From: an uncultured beta proteobacterium
GTDB taxonomy: Bacteria > Pseudomonadota > Gammaproteobacteria > Burkholderiales > SG8-41
Length of the DNA stretch: 53,330 nt
Assembly: GCA_903933915.1 (NCBI GenBank)
Contig: CAIZLW010000077.1
Span: 1-53,330 of the forward strand
Reading direction: 5' to 3'
The first letter of the stretch is position 1. The number at the start of each line of letters is the position of its first letter. The notes beneath the pieces are model-generated. The model did no database searches, had not been told where the DNA came from, and saw nothing but the letters and a program-made list of their open reading frames with translations. Below, one piece after another: positions 8,533 through 18,094 of this stretch. Both the position numbers and the translations under genes were made by a program.

Positions 8533-9918
8533 TCAGGCTGCGACGCGCTGCGGCCCGCCTTTGCCTGCAGCCAGTGCGGCAATTTCGCGTACGTCTTTTG
8601 CGTTCTCAAAATCCTGGATCGCTGCATAGAGCCGTGCAACGTTGTCCGTTGACAGTGCGCGTGCGGCGCAGTTGTCGAACTTGGCTTTGAGCATGTCCGG
8701 CGGCAGCGGTTTGTCGACGCTGCGCCCCAGCGCCTGGTCAGTCTTGGTGCTGACGACGCGGCCGTCGGTCAGTGTGACTTTTACTTCGGCGCCGAAGTGA
8801 TTGTCGGCAGGGAACTGCTCGGTGGTATAAGTCGCAACATGGATTTTTGGCAGGATCGTGCGCGTGGCCGGATCTTTCCAGTTGTCGCCTTCAAAGTGTT
8901 CGAGTTTGACGGTGCGGTCTTTCAGTGCGCGCGCCAGCGTGTACTGCACGCTGAACTTGGCGTCGAGTGAAGACTGCGGATCGGGGCGGTTGGTGTGCTC
9001 CAGGCGGCGGCTATGGGTCCACGAATCGATGCGCGCGACCTGTTCGGGTTTCAGGTTGTGCTTCTGCACCAGCTCAAGCATGCAGTCGATGGCCGGGTGG
9101 GTGCTGCCGCAGCAGGGGTACGACTTGATGGCGATGCCGGGGCGGGTGATGTCCAGCGGATTGGCCCACGCCGGGATGGCTTTGGTCGCGTCGTAATTGC
9201 CGGCGCCGTTGAATACTTCGAAATAACCCTGCTTGTGTTCGAACGCGGTCGCGCCGGCAGTGAAGCCGTCGCGCGCCAGCAGCGCGGCAAACAGGCCGCT
9301 GCGCGCGCAATGGCCGACATGCAGCGGTTTGGTCATCGTGCCAAAGTTGGATTTGACGCCGGCTGCGAGCGAGGCTGCGATCGACAGCGCGGTGGCGGTC
9401 TTTTCAACGGAGAGTTTCAGCAGGTGCGCGCAGGCGGCGGCGCTGCCGAACACGCCGATGGTCGTCGTCGGATGCCAGCCCTTGGTGTACTGATGGAAGT
9501 TCACCACCATTGACAGCTTGCATTCGGTTTCAAAGCCGGCAACGTAGGCGGCGATGAAGTCGCGGCCGGTGGCGCCGGTTTCATCGGCGAGTGCGAACAG
9601 CGCGGGCAGGATGGGCACCGAAGGATGACCGCCCAGCGTGTTGTTGCAGTCATCGAAGTCGAGTGCGTGCGAAGCAGTGCCGTTGACCAATGCGGCGTCG
9701 AGTGCGCCGATGCGCCGTGCATGGCCGAACACCAGCGACGGTCCGCTGCTCGAACCGGACACGCCGAGCACGATGCGTGTCGCGTCTTCAGCGGCGCCGG
9801 CGATGGTCACGCCGACGGTGTCGAGAATGCCGACTTTGGCCCAGTGCACGGCATCGGCCGGCAGGGTGTTGTACTGTAATTCATTGATTTTATTAGATAA
9901 TTCTGTGGCGAATGACAT
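8533..9918 (-). CDS. MmgE/PrpD family protein, second paralogue
   Basis: 461 residues, full length for the family. The ATG at 9918 is preceded by AGGAG about 8 nt upstream. Landmarks are N-G-T-A-S-H-A-L-D-F-D-D near residue 80, G-W-H-P-T-T-T-I-G-V-F-G-S-A-A near 145, the H-V-G-H-C-A-R-S-G segment near 200 and K-S-Y-P-C-C-G-S-T-H near 270. It is only moderately similar to the copy at 43-1455, so the two are likely to act on different substrates. It is the first protein gene after tRNA-Sec on the same strand, with 54 bp and no terminator between, and is followed by the SDR gene. Confidence 0.9.
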   Translation of the reverse strand: MSFATELSNKINELQYNTLPADAVHWAKVGILDTVGVTIAGAAEDATRIVLGVSGSSSGPSLVFGHARRIGALDAALVNGTASHALDFDDCNNTLGGHPSVPILPALFALADETGATGRDFIAAYVAGFETECKLSMVVNFHQYTKGWHPTTTIGVFGSAAACAHLLKLSVEKTATALSIAASLAAGVKSNFGTMTKPLHVGHCARSGLFAALLARDGFTAGATAFEHKQGYFEVFNGAGNYDATKAIPAWANPLDITRPGIAIKSYPCCGSTHPAIDCMLELVQKHNLKPEQVARIDSWTHSRRLEHTNRPDPQSSLDAKFSVQYTLARALKDRTVKLEHFEGDNWKDPATRTILPKIHVATYTTEQFPADNHFGAEVKVTLTDGRVVSTKTDQALGRSVDKPLPPDMLKAKFDNCAARALSTDNVARLYAAIQDFENAKDVREIAALAAGKGGPQRVAA

Positions 9919-9972
9919 GATCGATCTCCTTGGTGCTGCGGGCCGGTGCCGTGCGGACTGACCAGAATTCGA

Positions 9973-10067
9973 TGGCGGAAGAGAGTGGGAGTCGAACCCA
10001 CACAGGACCGCTCGCGGCCCCTACCGGGTTTGAAGTCCGGCCGCCCCACCGGGAGCGATTCCCTTCC
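9973..10067 (-). tRNA. selC: tRNA-Sec (anticodon UCA)
   Basis: 95 nt including an encoded CCA, the same length as E. coli selC. The acceptor stem is 8 bp (GGAAGGGA with TCTCTTCC, one G-U pair), the hallmark of tRNA-Sec. The anticodon loop is CTTCAAA with TCA at 10033-10031. There is a long GC-rich variable arm (around GGGGCCGC-GAG-CGGTCC) and a T-arm loop GTTCGAC. It reads UGA codons as selenocysteine together with SelB. It lies 5.6 kb from selA start and in the same window as a TGA-containing selenoprotein gene. Confidence 0.97.
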
Positions 10068-10087
10068 GTTGTTACTGCGTGGCCGTC

Positions 10088-10117
10088 ATTGTAAAACGGC
10101 GCGGTGTTTACGAGAAA
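10088..10117 (-). promoter_or_regulatory. Candidate selC promoter
   Basis: On the minus strand a TACAAT -10 (10093-10088) stands about 20 nt before the tRNA 5' end, with a weak -35 TTTCTC (10117-10112) at 18-nt spacing. The -10 is convincing; the -35 is poor. Confidence 0.4.
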
Positions 10118-10176
10118 TGGTGTTTAGAAGCGGCTGTGTCAGAAGCGATTGTTCCAGAATGTGGTGCAACTTGCGC

Positions 10177-10725
10177 TCAGGGTTTGCGCGCCGCGTTGAG
10201 CAGCACGGGTGCGATCTCAACAGTATTTTTTCCGTCGGTCAGCCATGTCGTGCCGTCTTGCACTGTGCATTGCAACTGCATTGTGCGCTGCGCCAGCGCG
10301 GCCATGATCTTGGTTGTAGCCTGGGGCAGTTCGATGACAGTCAGATTGTCCGGGCGCGCGAGTCCGGACTGGACGTCCTGCCACCAGCGTTCGGCGCCGC
10401 GGCCGTAAGCGTACAGGCGTACCTGCGTGGCACGACCGCAGGCTTTGCGCACAGCCTTTTCGTCGGGCAGGCCGACCTCGATCCACAGCTGAATGGCGCC
10501 GGTCAGGTCTTTTTCCCAGATGTCGGGCTCGTCTTCGTTGCTCAGCCCCTTGCCGAAGGCGAGGGCTTCGCTGGCGTTCAGCGCAAATGCCAGCAGCCGC
10601 GCCATCATGCGTTCATCGGTTTCGGACGGATGGCGCGCCAGCACCAGCGCATGAGTGGCGTAATAGCCGCGGTCCATGTCGGTGATGGTCAGGTCGATCT
10701 TGAAGATGGTTGCGCTGAGTGCCAT
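10177..10725 (-). CDS. yaeQ: YaeQ family protein
   Basis: 182 residues from the ATG at 10725 (MALSATIFKIDLTITDMDRG). This is the standard YaeQ start and length. The family has a PD-(D/E)xK nuclease-like fold; E. coli YaeQ can suppress loss of RfaH, but its biochemical role is unsettled. Conserved features include L-A-R-H-P-S-E-T-D-E-R-M-M near residue 30 and E-D-E-P-D-I-W near 65, which in this fold form the acidic pocket. It is divergent from the DUF1415 gene by only 20 bp, so the two promoters must overlap the coding starts. Confidence 0.92.
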   Translation of the reverse strand: MALSATIFKIDLTITDMDRGYYATHALVLARHPSETDERMMARLLAFALNASEALAFGKGLSNEDEPDIWEKDLTGAIQLWIEVGLPDEKAVRKACGRATQVRLYAYGRGAERWWQDVQSGLARPDNLTVIELPQATTKIMAALAQRTMQLQCTVQDGTTWLTDGKNTVEIAPVLLNAARKP

Positions 10726-10745
10726 GAGTTGGTTAAGGTACCAAA

Positions 10746-11330
10746 ATGATGACTGCAAGTGATGATCACGTAAAAGATGACAAAGTAACTGCGGCGACCC
10801 GCAACTGGCTGGAGAAAGCGGTGATCGGCCTCAACCTGTGCCCGTTTGCGCGCGCAGTATACGCCGCTGACCGTATCCGTTATGTGGTCAGCGATGCGAC
10901 GACCATCGAGGCGCTGCTCGAAGTGCTGGCGGCGGAGCTGGAAGTGCTGGCGGAAGCGGATGAAAACCAGACCGAAACCACGCTGCTGATCCATCCGCAG
11001 GTGCTGGGCGACTTTCTCGATTACAACGATTTTCTTGAAATGGCGGATATGCTGGTGGAAGAGCTCGGCTTGGACGGGATGCTGCAGGTGGCGAGTTTTC
11101 ATCCGCAGTACCAGTTCGCAGAAACCGAGTCCGACGATATCGAAAACTGCAGCAACCGCTCGCCGTATCCGACGCTGCACCTGTTGCGCGAATCCAGCGT
11201 GGAACGCGCGGTGGCCGCGCATCCGGATACCGAACAGATTTGCCGCGACAACATCAAGACACTGCGCCAGCTCGGTCGCGAGGGCTGGGCGCGGCTTGAC
11301 GTCGGTATGCCGCGAAGCAAGTCCCCTTGA
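10746..11330 (+). CDS. DUF1415 domain protein
   Basis: 194 residues covering one complete DUF1415 domain: T-R-N-W-L-E-K-A-V-I-G-L-N-L-C-P-F-A near residue 20, then F-H-P-x-Y-Q-F-A and N-R-S-P-Y-P-T-L-H-L-L-R-E near 120-145. The family is widespread in proteobacteria and has no established function. The conserved Cys-Pro-Phe-Ala segment could be a redox or metal site, but that is speculation. AAGG lies 8 nt before the ATG. The gene converges with the thioredoxin-reductase-like gene, 30 bp away. Confidence 0.88.
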   Translation: MMTASDDHVKDDKVTAATRNWLEKAVIGLNLCPFARAVYAADRIRYVVSDATTIEALLEVLAAELEVLAEADENQTETTLLIHPQVLGDFLDYNDFLEMADMLVEELGLDGMLQVASFHPQYQFAETESDDIENCSNRSPYPTLHLLRESSVERAVAAHPDTEQICRDNIKTLRQLGREGWARLDVGMPRSKSP

Positions 11331-11360
11331 GGGGCGCCGCGCAAACTCTGACCTGCGGGT

Positions 11361-12269
11361 TTATTTCAGGCGTGCAGCCACGGCATCCGCCGCGCGCCTG
11401 GCCTCCGCCATCGCATCTTCCAGGCTGCCGCCGCAGCCGCTGCGCACCGCGCCGACCGCCCACAGGCCGCTGACTGAAGTTTCCAGTGAGTTGCTGGTGG
11501 TGACAAAACCGTTGGCATCGCGTTTGACATCGGCTGGCAGAAAATCGCTGTTTGGTTTCAATCCAATGTAGGCGAACACTCCCGCGCAGGGGATTTCCTC
11601 GCTGCCTGCGCCGTTCTTGATACGCAGCTTCTCGACCATCTGTCCGCCGAGGATGGTTTCGACCGTGGTGCCAAAGCGGGTTTCGATTTTGTCGTTGCCC
11701 TGGATCTGGTCGATGAAGCGCTGCTGCGCGCGGAACGCGCTGCCGCGATGGATCAGGATCACCTTGCCGCAGTAGTGAGTCAGCACCTGCGCTTCCTGCA
11801 GCGCTGAATCACCGCCGCCGATCACCGCCACGGTTTCATTCTGGAACATCGGGCCGTCGCAGTCCGCGCATTTCGATACGCCGCGACCTTCGAATTCGCT
11901 TTCGCCGGGCACGCCCAGCGGCTTCAGGCTGGCGCCGCTGGCGACGATGACCTGGCGCGCACGGTAACTGCCGCTTTCGGTGGTCACGGTGTAGCCGCCA
12001 TCGGCGGCAGTCAGCGCGGTGACCGGTTCCTGGATGCTGATGACGCCGGCCTCGGCATTGGCGCCGGTCATCTCTGCGGCAAACGCGGCACCGCCAGCCT
12101 CGCCGCCGGGTGGTGCAGGGTCTAGTTCATTCACGTTGAGCACCAGGCCGCCGAAGATCTGCTGCTCGAAGGTAGCGGTGCTCAGCCCTTTTTTGGCGAG
12201 CGCGCCGGCAGCGGTAAGTCCGGCGATACCTTCGCCGATGATGATGACGTCAAATGCGGAAGTGGTCAT
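11361..12269 (-). CDS. Thioredoxin-reductase-like FAD/NAD(P)H oxidoreductase in the sel operon
   Basis: 302 residues with the low-molecular-weight thioredoxin reductase layout: FAD motif G-E-G-I-A-G at 12-17, redox motif C-A-D-C at 134-137 (E. coli TrxB has C-A-T-C), and NADPH motif V-I-G-G-G-D-S-A at 149-156. The C-terminal FAD motif reads G-L-W-A-V-G-A-V-R (269-277), with Ala where TrxB has the FAD-binding Asp. It follows selB by 21 bp and so is the third gene of selA-selB-this gene. Inference: it could reduce a thiol or selenol partner, for example the Sec-glutaredoxin at 19135-19905, or serve selenium metabolism. Ordinary thioredoxin is also possible. Confidence 0.85.
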   Translation of the reverse strand: MTTSAFDVIIIGEGIAGLTAAGALAKKGLSTATFEQQIFGGLVLNVNELDPAPPGGEAGGAAFAAEMTGANAEAGVISIQEPVTALTAADGGYTVTTESGSYRARQVIVASGASLKPLGVPGESEFEGRGVSKCADCDGPMFQNETVAVIGGGDSALQEAQVLTHYCGKVILIHRGSAFRAQQRFIDQIQGNDKIETRFGTTVETILGGQMVEKLRIKNGAGSEEIPCAGVFAYIGLKPNSDFLPADVKRDANGFVTTSNSLETSVSGLWAVGAVRSGCGGSLEDAMAEARRAADAVAARLK

Positions 12270-12290
12270 GGCGTTCTTTCAGTTCAGTTT

Positions 12291-14312
12291 TCAGTAACGT
12301 TTGTTGCGGAATGGGGGGCGTTGCTGAGGCTTGTTGGCCGAAGGTTTCTGGGCCTGCGGTTTTGCGACAGCACCCGGCGGAGGCGGCGGGGCCGCTTCAG
12401 CCGCACCGAGGATGGGTACAAAGTCCTTGCGCATCTTGCGTGCGTCACCGATGCGCTGGGTGACAGTGATGCCATCCAGTGCTTCAAGAATTTCAATCGC
12501 CAGCGTGCGGCCGATGCCGACGGCGTCGCGGTATTGCGCCGCGGTGAACTGGCCTTCGGGCTGTTTTGCGGCGACCGCCTGCGCAGTCGCAGCGAGTACC
12601 GCCATCGTCGGTTTCAGATAAAAACGTTCAGCGCCGACACGGTACAGATTGCCCGCCTTCATCTGCCGGTAGAGGAAATCCTTGAGGATGGCGTCTTTCA
12701 GTTTCAGCAGCGGCGCCAGTTCCTTCAGCGGCGGCGGATTGAATCCGGCGGACAGCAGCGCCGGCTGTACCGTTTCCCACAGTTTGACGTCGGCGCTGTT
12801 GGCGGTGGTGTCATGGCCGGGCTTGCGCACCAGCGAGCTGTGGACTTCGATTTGCCGCTGGTCGGCGAGCAGACGCAGCAGGTGGCCGAAGGCGTCGGCA
12901 TCGAGTTCCGGTGCCAGCGCCTGATGCAGCGTTTCGATTTCGATGCCCGACGCCTGCGGCTGGGCCTGGTGAAACGCAGTGACCTGTTTGACTGCGGCTT
13001 GATGCAGAGCGGCGAGCCGCGGCTGGGTGATGGCGAAGCGGCGATCCTTGCCCAGCGGCGTGAGCCCGGCCTTGTCATATGCGGCCGCGGCAATTTCCGG
13101 TAGCAGGTTGAAGATCGCTTCGAAATGCGCGAGGTCGATGGGGCGTTTGCTGTCGGCGGCGAGCGCGGTCAGTGCGGTCACGTGGTCCGCCGATTCGAGC
13201 GCGGCAAGGGTTGCGTCCCGCGCCTTGCTGCGCCGGGATGCCGGCGGGATCGGATCGATGATGACGCCGCCGCCGAGCGTACGTGTCGAGGACTGGTCAC
13301 GCAGGATAAAGCGGTCGCCATGCAGGGCGGATATCGGTTCATCCAGTACCAGCTGACCGATGCCGCCGCTGCCCGGGTTCAGCGCTTCGCCGCGTTTCAG
13401 CGAAACGCGGGCGGTGACATCCGCGGTGGCCAGGTGCAGGTGCACCGGCATCCAGTGCTTCAGCGGCTTGCCTTCGCCGGGGAGCACGTTCAGCCGCACA
13501 TCGATGCGTTGTGTCGGGCGGTGGATGGCTTCAGCCATGACCCAGTCGCCGCGGCGCACCGATTCAACGTCGGCGCCGGTCAGGTTCAGCGCGCAGCGTT
13601 CACCAGCGCGCGCTTCAGCAGCGGCCTTGCCGTGGATCTGGATGCTGCGCACGCGCACTTCGCGGCCTGCGGGGGAAATCACCAGCTTGTCACCGGCGCG
13701 CACGGTGCCGTTGAACACCGTGCCGGTGACGACAGTGCCGCTGCCGGCGATGCTGAATGCGCGATCGATGGCGTAACGCAGATGCTGGCCGCTGGAGCTG
13801 CGCTGGCCTTTGGCCGCAGCTTCGCGCAGCAGCAGGTTTTTCAGTTCAGCCATGCCGGTGCCGCTGACGGCGGATACCGGCAGGATCGGTACCTGTGCGA
13901 GTAACGTCGGTGCGAGCAACGCCCGCACCTGGTTGCGCACTTCTTCAATGCGCGCGGCGTCGACACGGTCGGTTTTGGTGATCACCGCGGCGCCGCAACC
14001 AATGCGCAGCAGATCGAGGATCTGCAGGTGTTCGATGGTCTGCGGCATCACGCCGTCGTCGGCGGCGACGATCAGCAGCGCAAAATCAATGCCGGAGACG
14101 CCGGCGAGCATATTGCGGATGAAACGTTCGTGGCCGGGTACGTCGACAAAACCGATCAGTCCGCCTTCGGCCAGCGGCAGGTAGGCAAAGCCGAGATCAA
14201 TGGATATGCCGCGGGCTTTTTCCTCGGGCAGGCGATCGGTGTCGGTGCCGGTCAGGGTTTTGACCAGCAGCGTTTTGCCGTGGTCGATGTGGCCTGCGGT
14301 GGCGACGATCAT
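12291..14312 (-). CDS. selB: Selenocysteine-specific elongation factor SelB
   Basis: 673 residues. SelB carries Sec-tRNA-Sec to a UGA codon by binding a SECIS hairpin just downstream of it. GTPase motifs are clear: G1 G-H-I-D-H-G-K-T at 7-14, G2 region G-I-S-I-D-L-G-F at 35-42, G3 D-V-P-G-H-E at 57-62 and G4 T-K-T-D at 112-115. EF-Tu-like domains 2 and 3 follow to about residue 350. The C-terminal half (about 370-630) is the winged-helix array that binds SECIS RNA. A Pro/Lys-rich tail of about 30 residues ends the protein. The start codon overlaps the selA stop by 4 nt. Confidence 0.97.
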   Translation of the reverse strand: MIVATAGHIDHGKTLLVKTLTGTDTDRLPEEKARGISIDLGFAYLPLAEGGLIGFVDVPGHERFIRNMLAGVSGIDFALLIVAADDGVMPQTIEHLQILDLLRIGCGAAVITKTDRVDAARIEEVRNQVRALLAPTLLAQVPILPVSAVSGTGMAELKNLLLREAAAKGQRSSSGQHLRYAIDRAFSIAGSGTVVTGTVFNGTVRAGDKLVISPAGREVRVRSIQIHGKAAAEARAGERCALNLTGADVESVRRGDWVMAEAIHRPTQRIDVRLNVLPGEGKPLKHWMPVHLHLATADVTARVSLKRGEALNPGSGGIGQLVLDEPISALHGDRFILRDQSSTRTLGGGVIIDPIPPASRRSKARDATLAALESADHVTALTALAADSKRPIDLAHFEAIFNLLPEIAAAAYDKAGLTPLGKDRRFAITQPRLAALHQAAVKQVTAFHQAQPQASGIEIETLHQALAPELDADAFGHLLRLLADQRQIEVHSSLVRKPGHDTTANSADVKLWETVQPALLSAGFNPPPLKELAPLLKLKDAILKDFLYRQMKAGNLYRVGAERFYLKPTMAVLAATAQAVAAKQPEGQFTAAQYRDAVGIGRTLAIEILEALDGITVTQRIGDARKMRKDFVPILGAAEAAPPPPPGAVAKPQAQKPSANKPQQRPPFRNKRY

Positions 14313-15715
14313 TTGTTGCTGATCTTCAGTTGCGGCAGTTGCGCGATGAACTCGTCCTCATGATCGAGGCAGCGCAGGTCGAGCATCAGTGCGCCGTCCT
14401 TGATGTGGCCGATGACTGGGGCGGGCAATGCACGCAGTGCCGCAGCGAGTTTGTTGAGGTTGCCTTTTTTGCCGGCGGGCATGATCGCCAGTCCGCTGCT
14501 CGGCAGCACATCGACGGGCAGCGCGCCACTGCCGATCTGGCTTTTGCAGGCGGCAATTTCGACTTTCCAGTCATCACCCAGCGCTGCTGCGGCTGCGGGC
14601 AGCACACGGGCGGCCTGCGCAGCGATATCGCCAGCACTGCGCGTGAGCAGGCGCAGCGCCGGCAGTTCTTCATGCAGGCGTTCCGGATGCAGATACAGGC
14701 GCAGCACGGCATCCAGCGCGGTGAGTGTCAGTTTGTCGAGGCGTAACGCGCGTTTCATCGGATTCTTCGCGATGCGTGCCATCAGATCCTTGCGACCGAC
14801 CAAAAGGCCTGCCTGCGGGCCGCCGAGCAGCTTGTCGCCGCTGAAGGTGACGACGTCGGCGCCGTCGTTGAGTGTTTCGCGCGGCGTTCGCTCATGCGGC
14901 AGGCCGTATTCTTCAAGATTGATCAACGTGCCGCAGCCGAGATCGACGATGAAGGGCAGATTGTGTTCGTGAGCGAGTCTGGCCAGTTCACTTTCCGGCA
15001 CCGTCGCCGTGAAACCCTGCACCACGTAGTTGCTGGTGTGGACTTTCATGATCGCCGCGGTGCGCGATGTGATGGCGTCGGCAAAATCCTTGAGGTGGGT
15101 GCGATTGGTGGTGCCGACCTCGACCAGTTTCACGCCGGCGCGCGACATGATGTCAGGAATGCGGAACGATCCGCCGATTTCAATCAATTCACCGCGAGAC
15201 ACCAGCACTTCGCGTTTCAGCGCCAGCGAGTTTAGCGCGAGATAGACCGCGGCGGCATTGTTGTTGACGGCGACGGCTTTTTCGCCGCCGGTGAGTTCTG
15301 CCAGCCAGCGTTCGACATGGCTGTCGCGCTCGCCGCGGGCGCCGGTCGCGAGATCAAATTCCAGATTGACCGGACGGGTCATCGCCGCCATGACGGCTTC
15401 GGCGGCGCTTTTCGGCATCACCGCACGACCGAGATTGGTGTGCAGCACCGTGCCGGTGAGATTGAAGACCGGTTTCAGCGAGGGGGCGGCTGAACGTTCC
15501 AGCGCGATGGCGCAGGATTGCAGAAAGCGGGTTTCATCAAAGGCGCCGGCATCCGGCGCTGCAAGACGTTCGCGCTCGGCATCAAGCGCGCGGCGCAGGA
15601 AGGCGGTTACGCGTGTGCGGCCATGGGCCGCAATGAGGACTGCGACTGCTTCGCTACCGAGCAGTCGATCCACCGAAGGCAACGCGCGACGCGCGGCTGC
15701 GGCGGGATTCACCAT
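14309..15715 (-). CDS. selA: L-seryl-tRNA(Sec) selenium transferase SelA
   Basis: 468 residues, full length. SelA is a PLP enzyme that converts Ser-tRNA-Sec to Sec-tRNA-Sec using selenophosphate. The PLP lysine is in [10 protein letters not shown] at residue 295, the same number as in E. coli SelA. Other family blocks are L-H-T-N-L-G-R near 91 and N-N-N-A-A-A-V near 151. The first gene of the sel operon, it overlaps selB by 4 nt. No selD (selenophosphate synthase) gene is in the window, so it must lie elsewhere. The start ATG has no strong ribosome site. Confidence 0.97.
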   Translation of the reverse strand: MVNPAAAARRALPSVDRLLGSEAVAVLIAAHGRTRVTAFLRRALDAERERLAAPDAGAFDETRFLQSCAIALERSAAPSLKPVFNLTGTVLHTNLGRAVMPKSAAEAVMAAMTRPVNLEFDLATGARGERDSHVERWLAELTGGEKAVAVNNNAAAVYLALNSLALKREVLVSRGELIEIGGSFRIPDIMSRAGVKLVEVGTTNRTHLKDFADAITSRTAAIMKVHTSNYVVQGFTATVPESELARLAHEHNLPFIVDLGCGTLINLEEYGLPHERTPRETLNDGADVVTFSGDKLLGGPQAGLLVGRKDLMARIAKNPMKRALRLDKLTLTALDAVLRLYLHPERLHEELPALRLLTRSAGDIAAQAARVLPAAAAALGDDWKVEIAACKSQIGSGALPVDVLPSSGLAIMPAGKKGNLNKLAAALRALPAPVIGHIKDGALMLDLRCLDHEDEFIAQLPQLKISNK

Positions 15716-15795
15716 GGCGATGGGGCCATGATCAAAAGCGGGCGTTTCATGGATGCGAATGGTTGCGCAGAAAGTAAGGTAAAACGCGGGGTTGC

Positions 15796-15823
15796 AGTGT
15801 AGCGCAATCGGCGTTGATCACAA
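15796..15823 (-). promoter_or_regulatory. Candidate selAB promoter
   Basis: On the minus strand, -35 TTGTGA (15823-15818), a 16-nt spacer and -10 TACACT (15801-15796), about 80 nt before the selA ATG. It is a reasonable sigma70 match, not proven. Confidence 0.4.
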
Positions 15824-15856
15824 AAATGATGCCCCGGGCCGTGCTGCCGGCGGGGC
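15822..15856 (-). terminator. Probable terminator after the Bug gene at 15921-16907
   Basis: A GC-rich hairpin, outer stem GCCCCG/CGGGGC (15831-15836 and 15851-15856) with an inner GGC/GCC and a 2-nt bulge, followed on the minus strand by a T5 run. It overlaps the candidate selA promoter, so it would insulate the sel operon from upstream transcription. Confidence 0.5.
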
Positions 15857-15920
15857 AAGCATTTGATTTATTTGTTTTAGTTGATCGTATCCCGCAACGG
15901 TTGCTGTGCCTGAAAAGCGT

Positions 15921-16907
15921 TCAGTCGAGTTTGATCCCCAGCCGTTTGCCGAGCGCACCCCAGCGGGTGACTTCCGTTTTGATGGTTTCGGCGAAGGCTT
16001 CAGGCGTTCCGGCGACCGGAACATTGCCTTGTGAAACCAGCAACTGCTGAAGCGGTGCGCTGCCGACCACACCGGCGATTTCGCGCTGCAGCCGGTCAAT
16101 GATCGGACGAGGCGTGCGCGCCGGCGCGACATAGCCGTACCAGATCGCCGCTTCAAAGCCAGGCACGGTTTCGGCCACGGCCGGCAGATCCGGAAATGCC
16201 TCGAGGCGTTTGCTGCCGCCGTGCGCGATCAGGCGCAGCCGGCCGGATTTCCAGTGACCCATGGTGGAGAACATATTGCCGAAGGAAAACTGGATTTCGC
16301 CGCCGACCTGGGCAGCGACGTATTGCGCCACACCTTTGTAGGGGACATGGGTCATGGTGATACCGGCCATCGACATGAACAGTTCGGTAGCCAGATGCGG
16401 CGAGCTGCCCGGGCCTGAAGAACCGAAATTGAGTTTTCCCGGATTTGCCCGGGCATAGTCAATGAATTCCCTGGTGGAGAGCGCCGGTACCGAAGGCTGC
16501 AACATCAGGCCGAAGGGACTGGAGGTCACCATTGATATAGCTGCGAAGTCTTTGATGAGGTCATAGGGCAGCCGCGTCGCAAGCCCGGCGTTCACGGCAT
16601 GTGTGCTGGTGATCATCAGCAGTGTGTAGCCGTCCGGCGCGGATTTGGCCGCGACATCGGTGCCGACCACTCCCGAGGCCGCCGCCCGGTTGTCGATGAC
16701 CATGGGCTTGCCCAGCCGCTCGGAAAGTCTGGGGCCAAGGAGCCTTGCGATGACGTCACTGCCGCCGCCGGCGGTGAAGGGCACGATGACCCGGATCGGT
16801 TTGTCCGGATAGGATTGGGCGCCGGCTGCTGCGGTAACGATGAACAGGCAGGCTGCAGCAGTGCGCCAAATCAGCTTCCTGTGGTTCGAATGGCTTGATC
16901 TTTTCAT
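15921..16907 (-). CDS. Bug/TctC-family receptor
   Basis: 328 residues from the ATG at 16907, chosen because GGGGGAG lies just upstream and the signal peptide begins here (positively charged start, hydrophobic core, then A-A-G-A-Q-S). Bug signatures include Y-P-D-K-P-I-R-V-I-V-P-F, A-G-G-G-S-D, V-I-D-N-R-A-A-A-S-G and T-H-V-P-Y-K-G. It is a periplasmic organic-acid receptor without tctAB partners here. It lies 29 bp downstream of the amidohydrolase gene on the same strand, so it probably binds that enzyme's substrate or a relative. Confidence 0.92.
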   Translation of the reverse strand: MKRSSHSNHRKLIWRTAAACLFIVTAAAGAQSYPDKPIRVIVPFTAGGGSDVIARLLGPRLSERLGKPMVIDNRAAASGVVGTDVAAKSAPDGYTLLMITSTHAVNAGLATRLPYDLIKDFAAISMVTSSPFGLMLQPSVPALSTREFIDYARANPGKLNFGSSGPGSSPHLATELFMSMAGITMTHVPYKGVAQYVAAQVGGEIQFSFGNMFSTMGHWKSGRLRLIAHGGSKRLEAFPDLPAVAETVPGFEAAIWYGYVAPARTPRPIIDRLQREIAGVVGSAPLQQLLVSQGNVPVAGTPEAFAETIKTEVTRWGALGKRLGIKLD

Positions 16908-16936
16908 TGCTCCCCCTTCCCGCACGGATGGCGGAA

Positions 16937-17923
16937 TCAAAGTTTCAGCAGTCGCGTTGCGTTGAGGCCAAGGATCAGCTGGCGCTCGTTTTCAGGCACG
17001 TCAATGAGACCTTCCACCACGTCGACGGGATGGGTGTAGCTCATATCGGCAGGACAGTCGCTGCCCATCATGACGCGATCGGCGCCGACCTGTTCGATCA
17101 GGTTGGTGAGGATGTCGCTGTCGTGGGTAATGGTGTCGTAATGGAAGCGGCGCAGATACGACGACGGCGCCTGTTTCATGTGTGCGAGTTCCTTGCGTAC
17201 CTTTGCCCCGTGATCCCAGCGGCCGATCAGCGCGGGCAAGGTTCCTCCGGCATGGGGCAGCACGATATCCAGTTGCGGGAAGCGGTCGAGCACACCGCCG
17301 AAAATCAGTGAGGCGGCGGCGATCGCGGTGTCCGTCGGATTGCCGATCAGATTGCGCAGGTGATATTTGCGCATGCGCTCGGCGCCGACCGGATTGACCG
17401 GATGCAGGAACACCGGCAGCCCCAGTTCTTCGCAGCAGGCGAAGACCGGCCAGAAATCCGGCTCATCCAGATTGCGCCCCATGATGTGGGTGGCCATGTA
17501 AATGCCGCGGATGCCCGGCAGTGTTGCCGCGCGCCGCGCTTCTGCCACGGCGAGTTCCGGCGCCTGCATCGGCAGTGTGGCGAGGCCCAGCAGACGGTCC
17601 GGGTGTTGCAGATGCGCTTCGGCGAGGCCGTCGTTGTAGCTTTGTGCGAGCTTGAGTCCGAAATCCGCAGGCGCCCAGTACACCATCGGCTGGGTCAGGG
17701 ACAGCACATGCACGTCGACACGGGCCTCATCCATCATCCTGATGCGTGTGACGAGGTCGATATAGCTGTCCTGAAAGGTCGCCTTGTACTGGGGCACGCC
17801 AAATGTCAGATGGCCTTTGGGGTTGCGGCCGATTTCGGCGCCGATTGCAGGCCCTTCTTTTTCCAGCAGTCGCACCCACTGTTCGGGGTACCAGTGGGCG
17901 TGGATGTCTATTTTCGATGACAT
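16937..17923 (-). CDS. ACMSD-type amidohydrolase (decarboxylase/hydrolase)
   Basis: 328 residues. The N-terminal metal motif is I-D-I-H-A-H-W, then the barrel histidines in F-L-H-P-V-N-P near residue 173, L-P-H-A-G-G near 227, and G-S-D-C-P near 285. This order matches the ACMSD family, which includes aminocarboxymuconate-semialdehyde and hydroxybenzoate-type decarboxylases. Which substrate it uses is unknown. It leads a two-gene unit with the Bug receptor downstream and is divergent from another Bug gene at 18095, so the three look like one catabolic cluster. Confidence 0.87.
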   Translation of the reverse strand: MSSKIDIHAHWYPEQWVRLLEKEGPAIGAEIGRNPKGHLTFGVPQYKATFQDSYIDLVTRIRMMDEARVDVHVLSLTQPMVYWAPADFGLKLAQSYNDGLAEAHLQHPDRLLGLATLPMQAPELAVAEARRAATLPGIRGIYMATHIMGRNLDEPDFWPVFACCEELGLPVFLHPVNPVGAERMRKYHLRNLIGNPTDTAIAAASLIFGGVLDRFPQLDIVLPHAGGTLPALIGRWDHGAKVRKELAHMKQAPSSYLRRFHYDTITHDSDILTNLIEQVGADRVMMGSDCPADMSYTHPVDVVEGLIDVPENERQLILGLNATRLLKL

Positions 17924-18094
17924 GAAGGAGCTGTTTTCCGGTGCAATGTTAGGGCTGGCTGCCGGCAGGGAAGCCGGGCGGCAAAGTGCGGGCTGAAAAG
18001 CGATGCCGCAGTTTAGCGTAAGCCTCAGGCTGCATGTTATTCTGAACCCAGAGTCCGCGAGACGGACGCATCAAAACAGAATCCGGAGAAGCAA

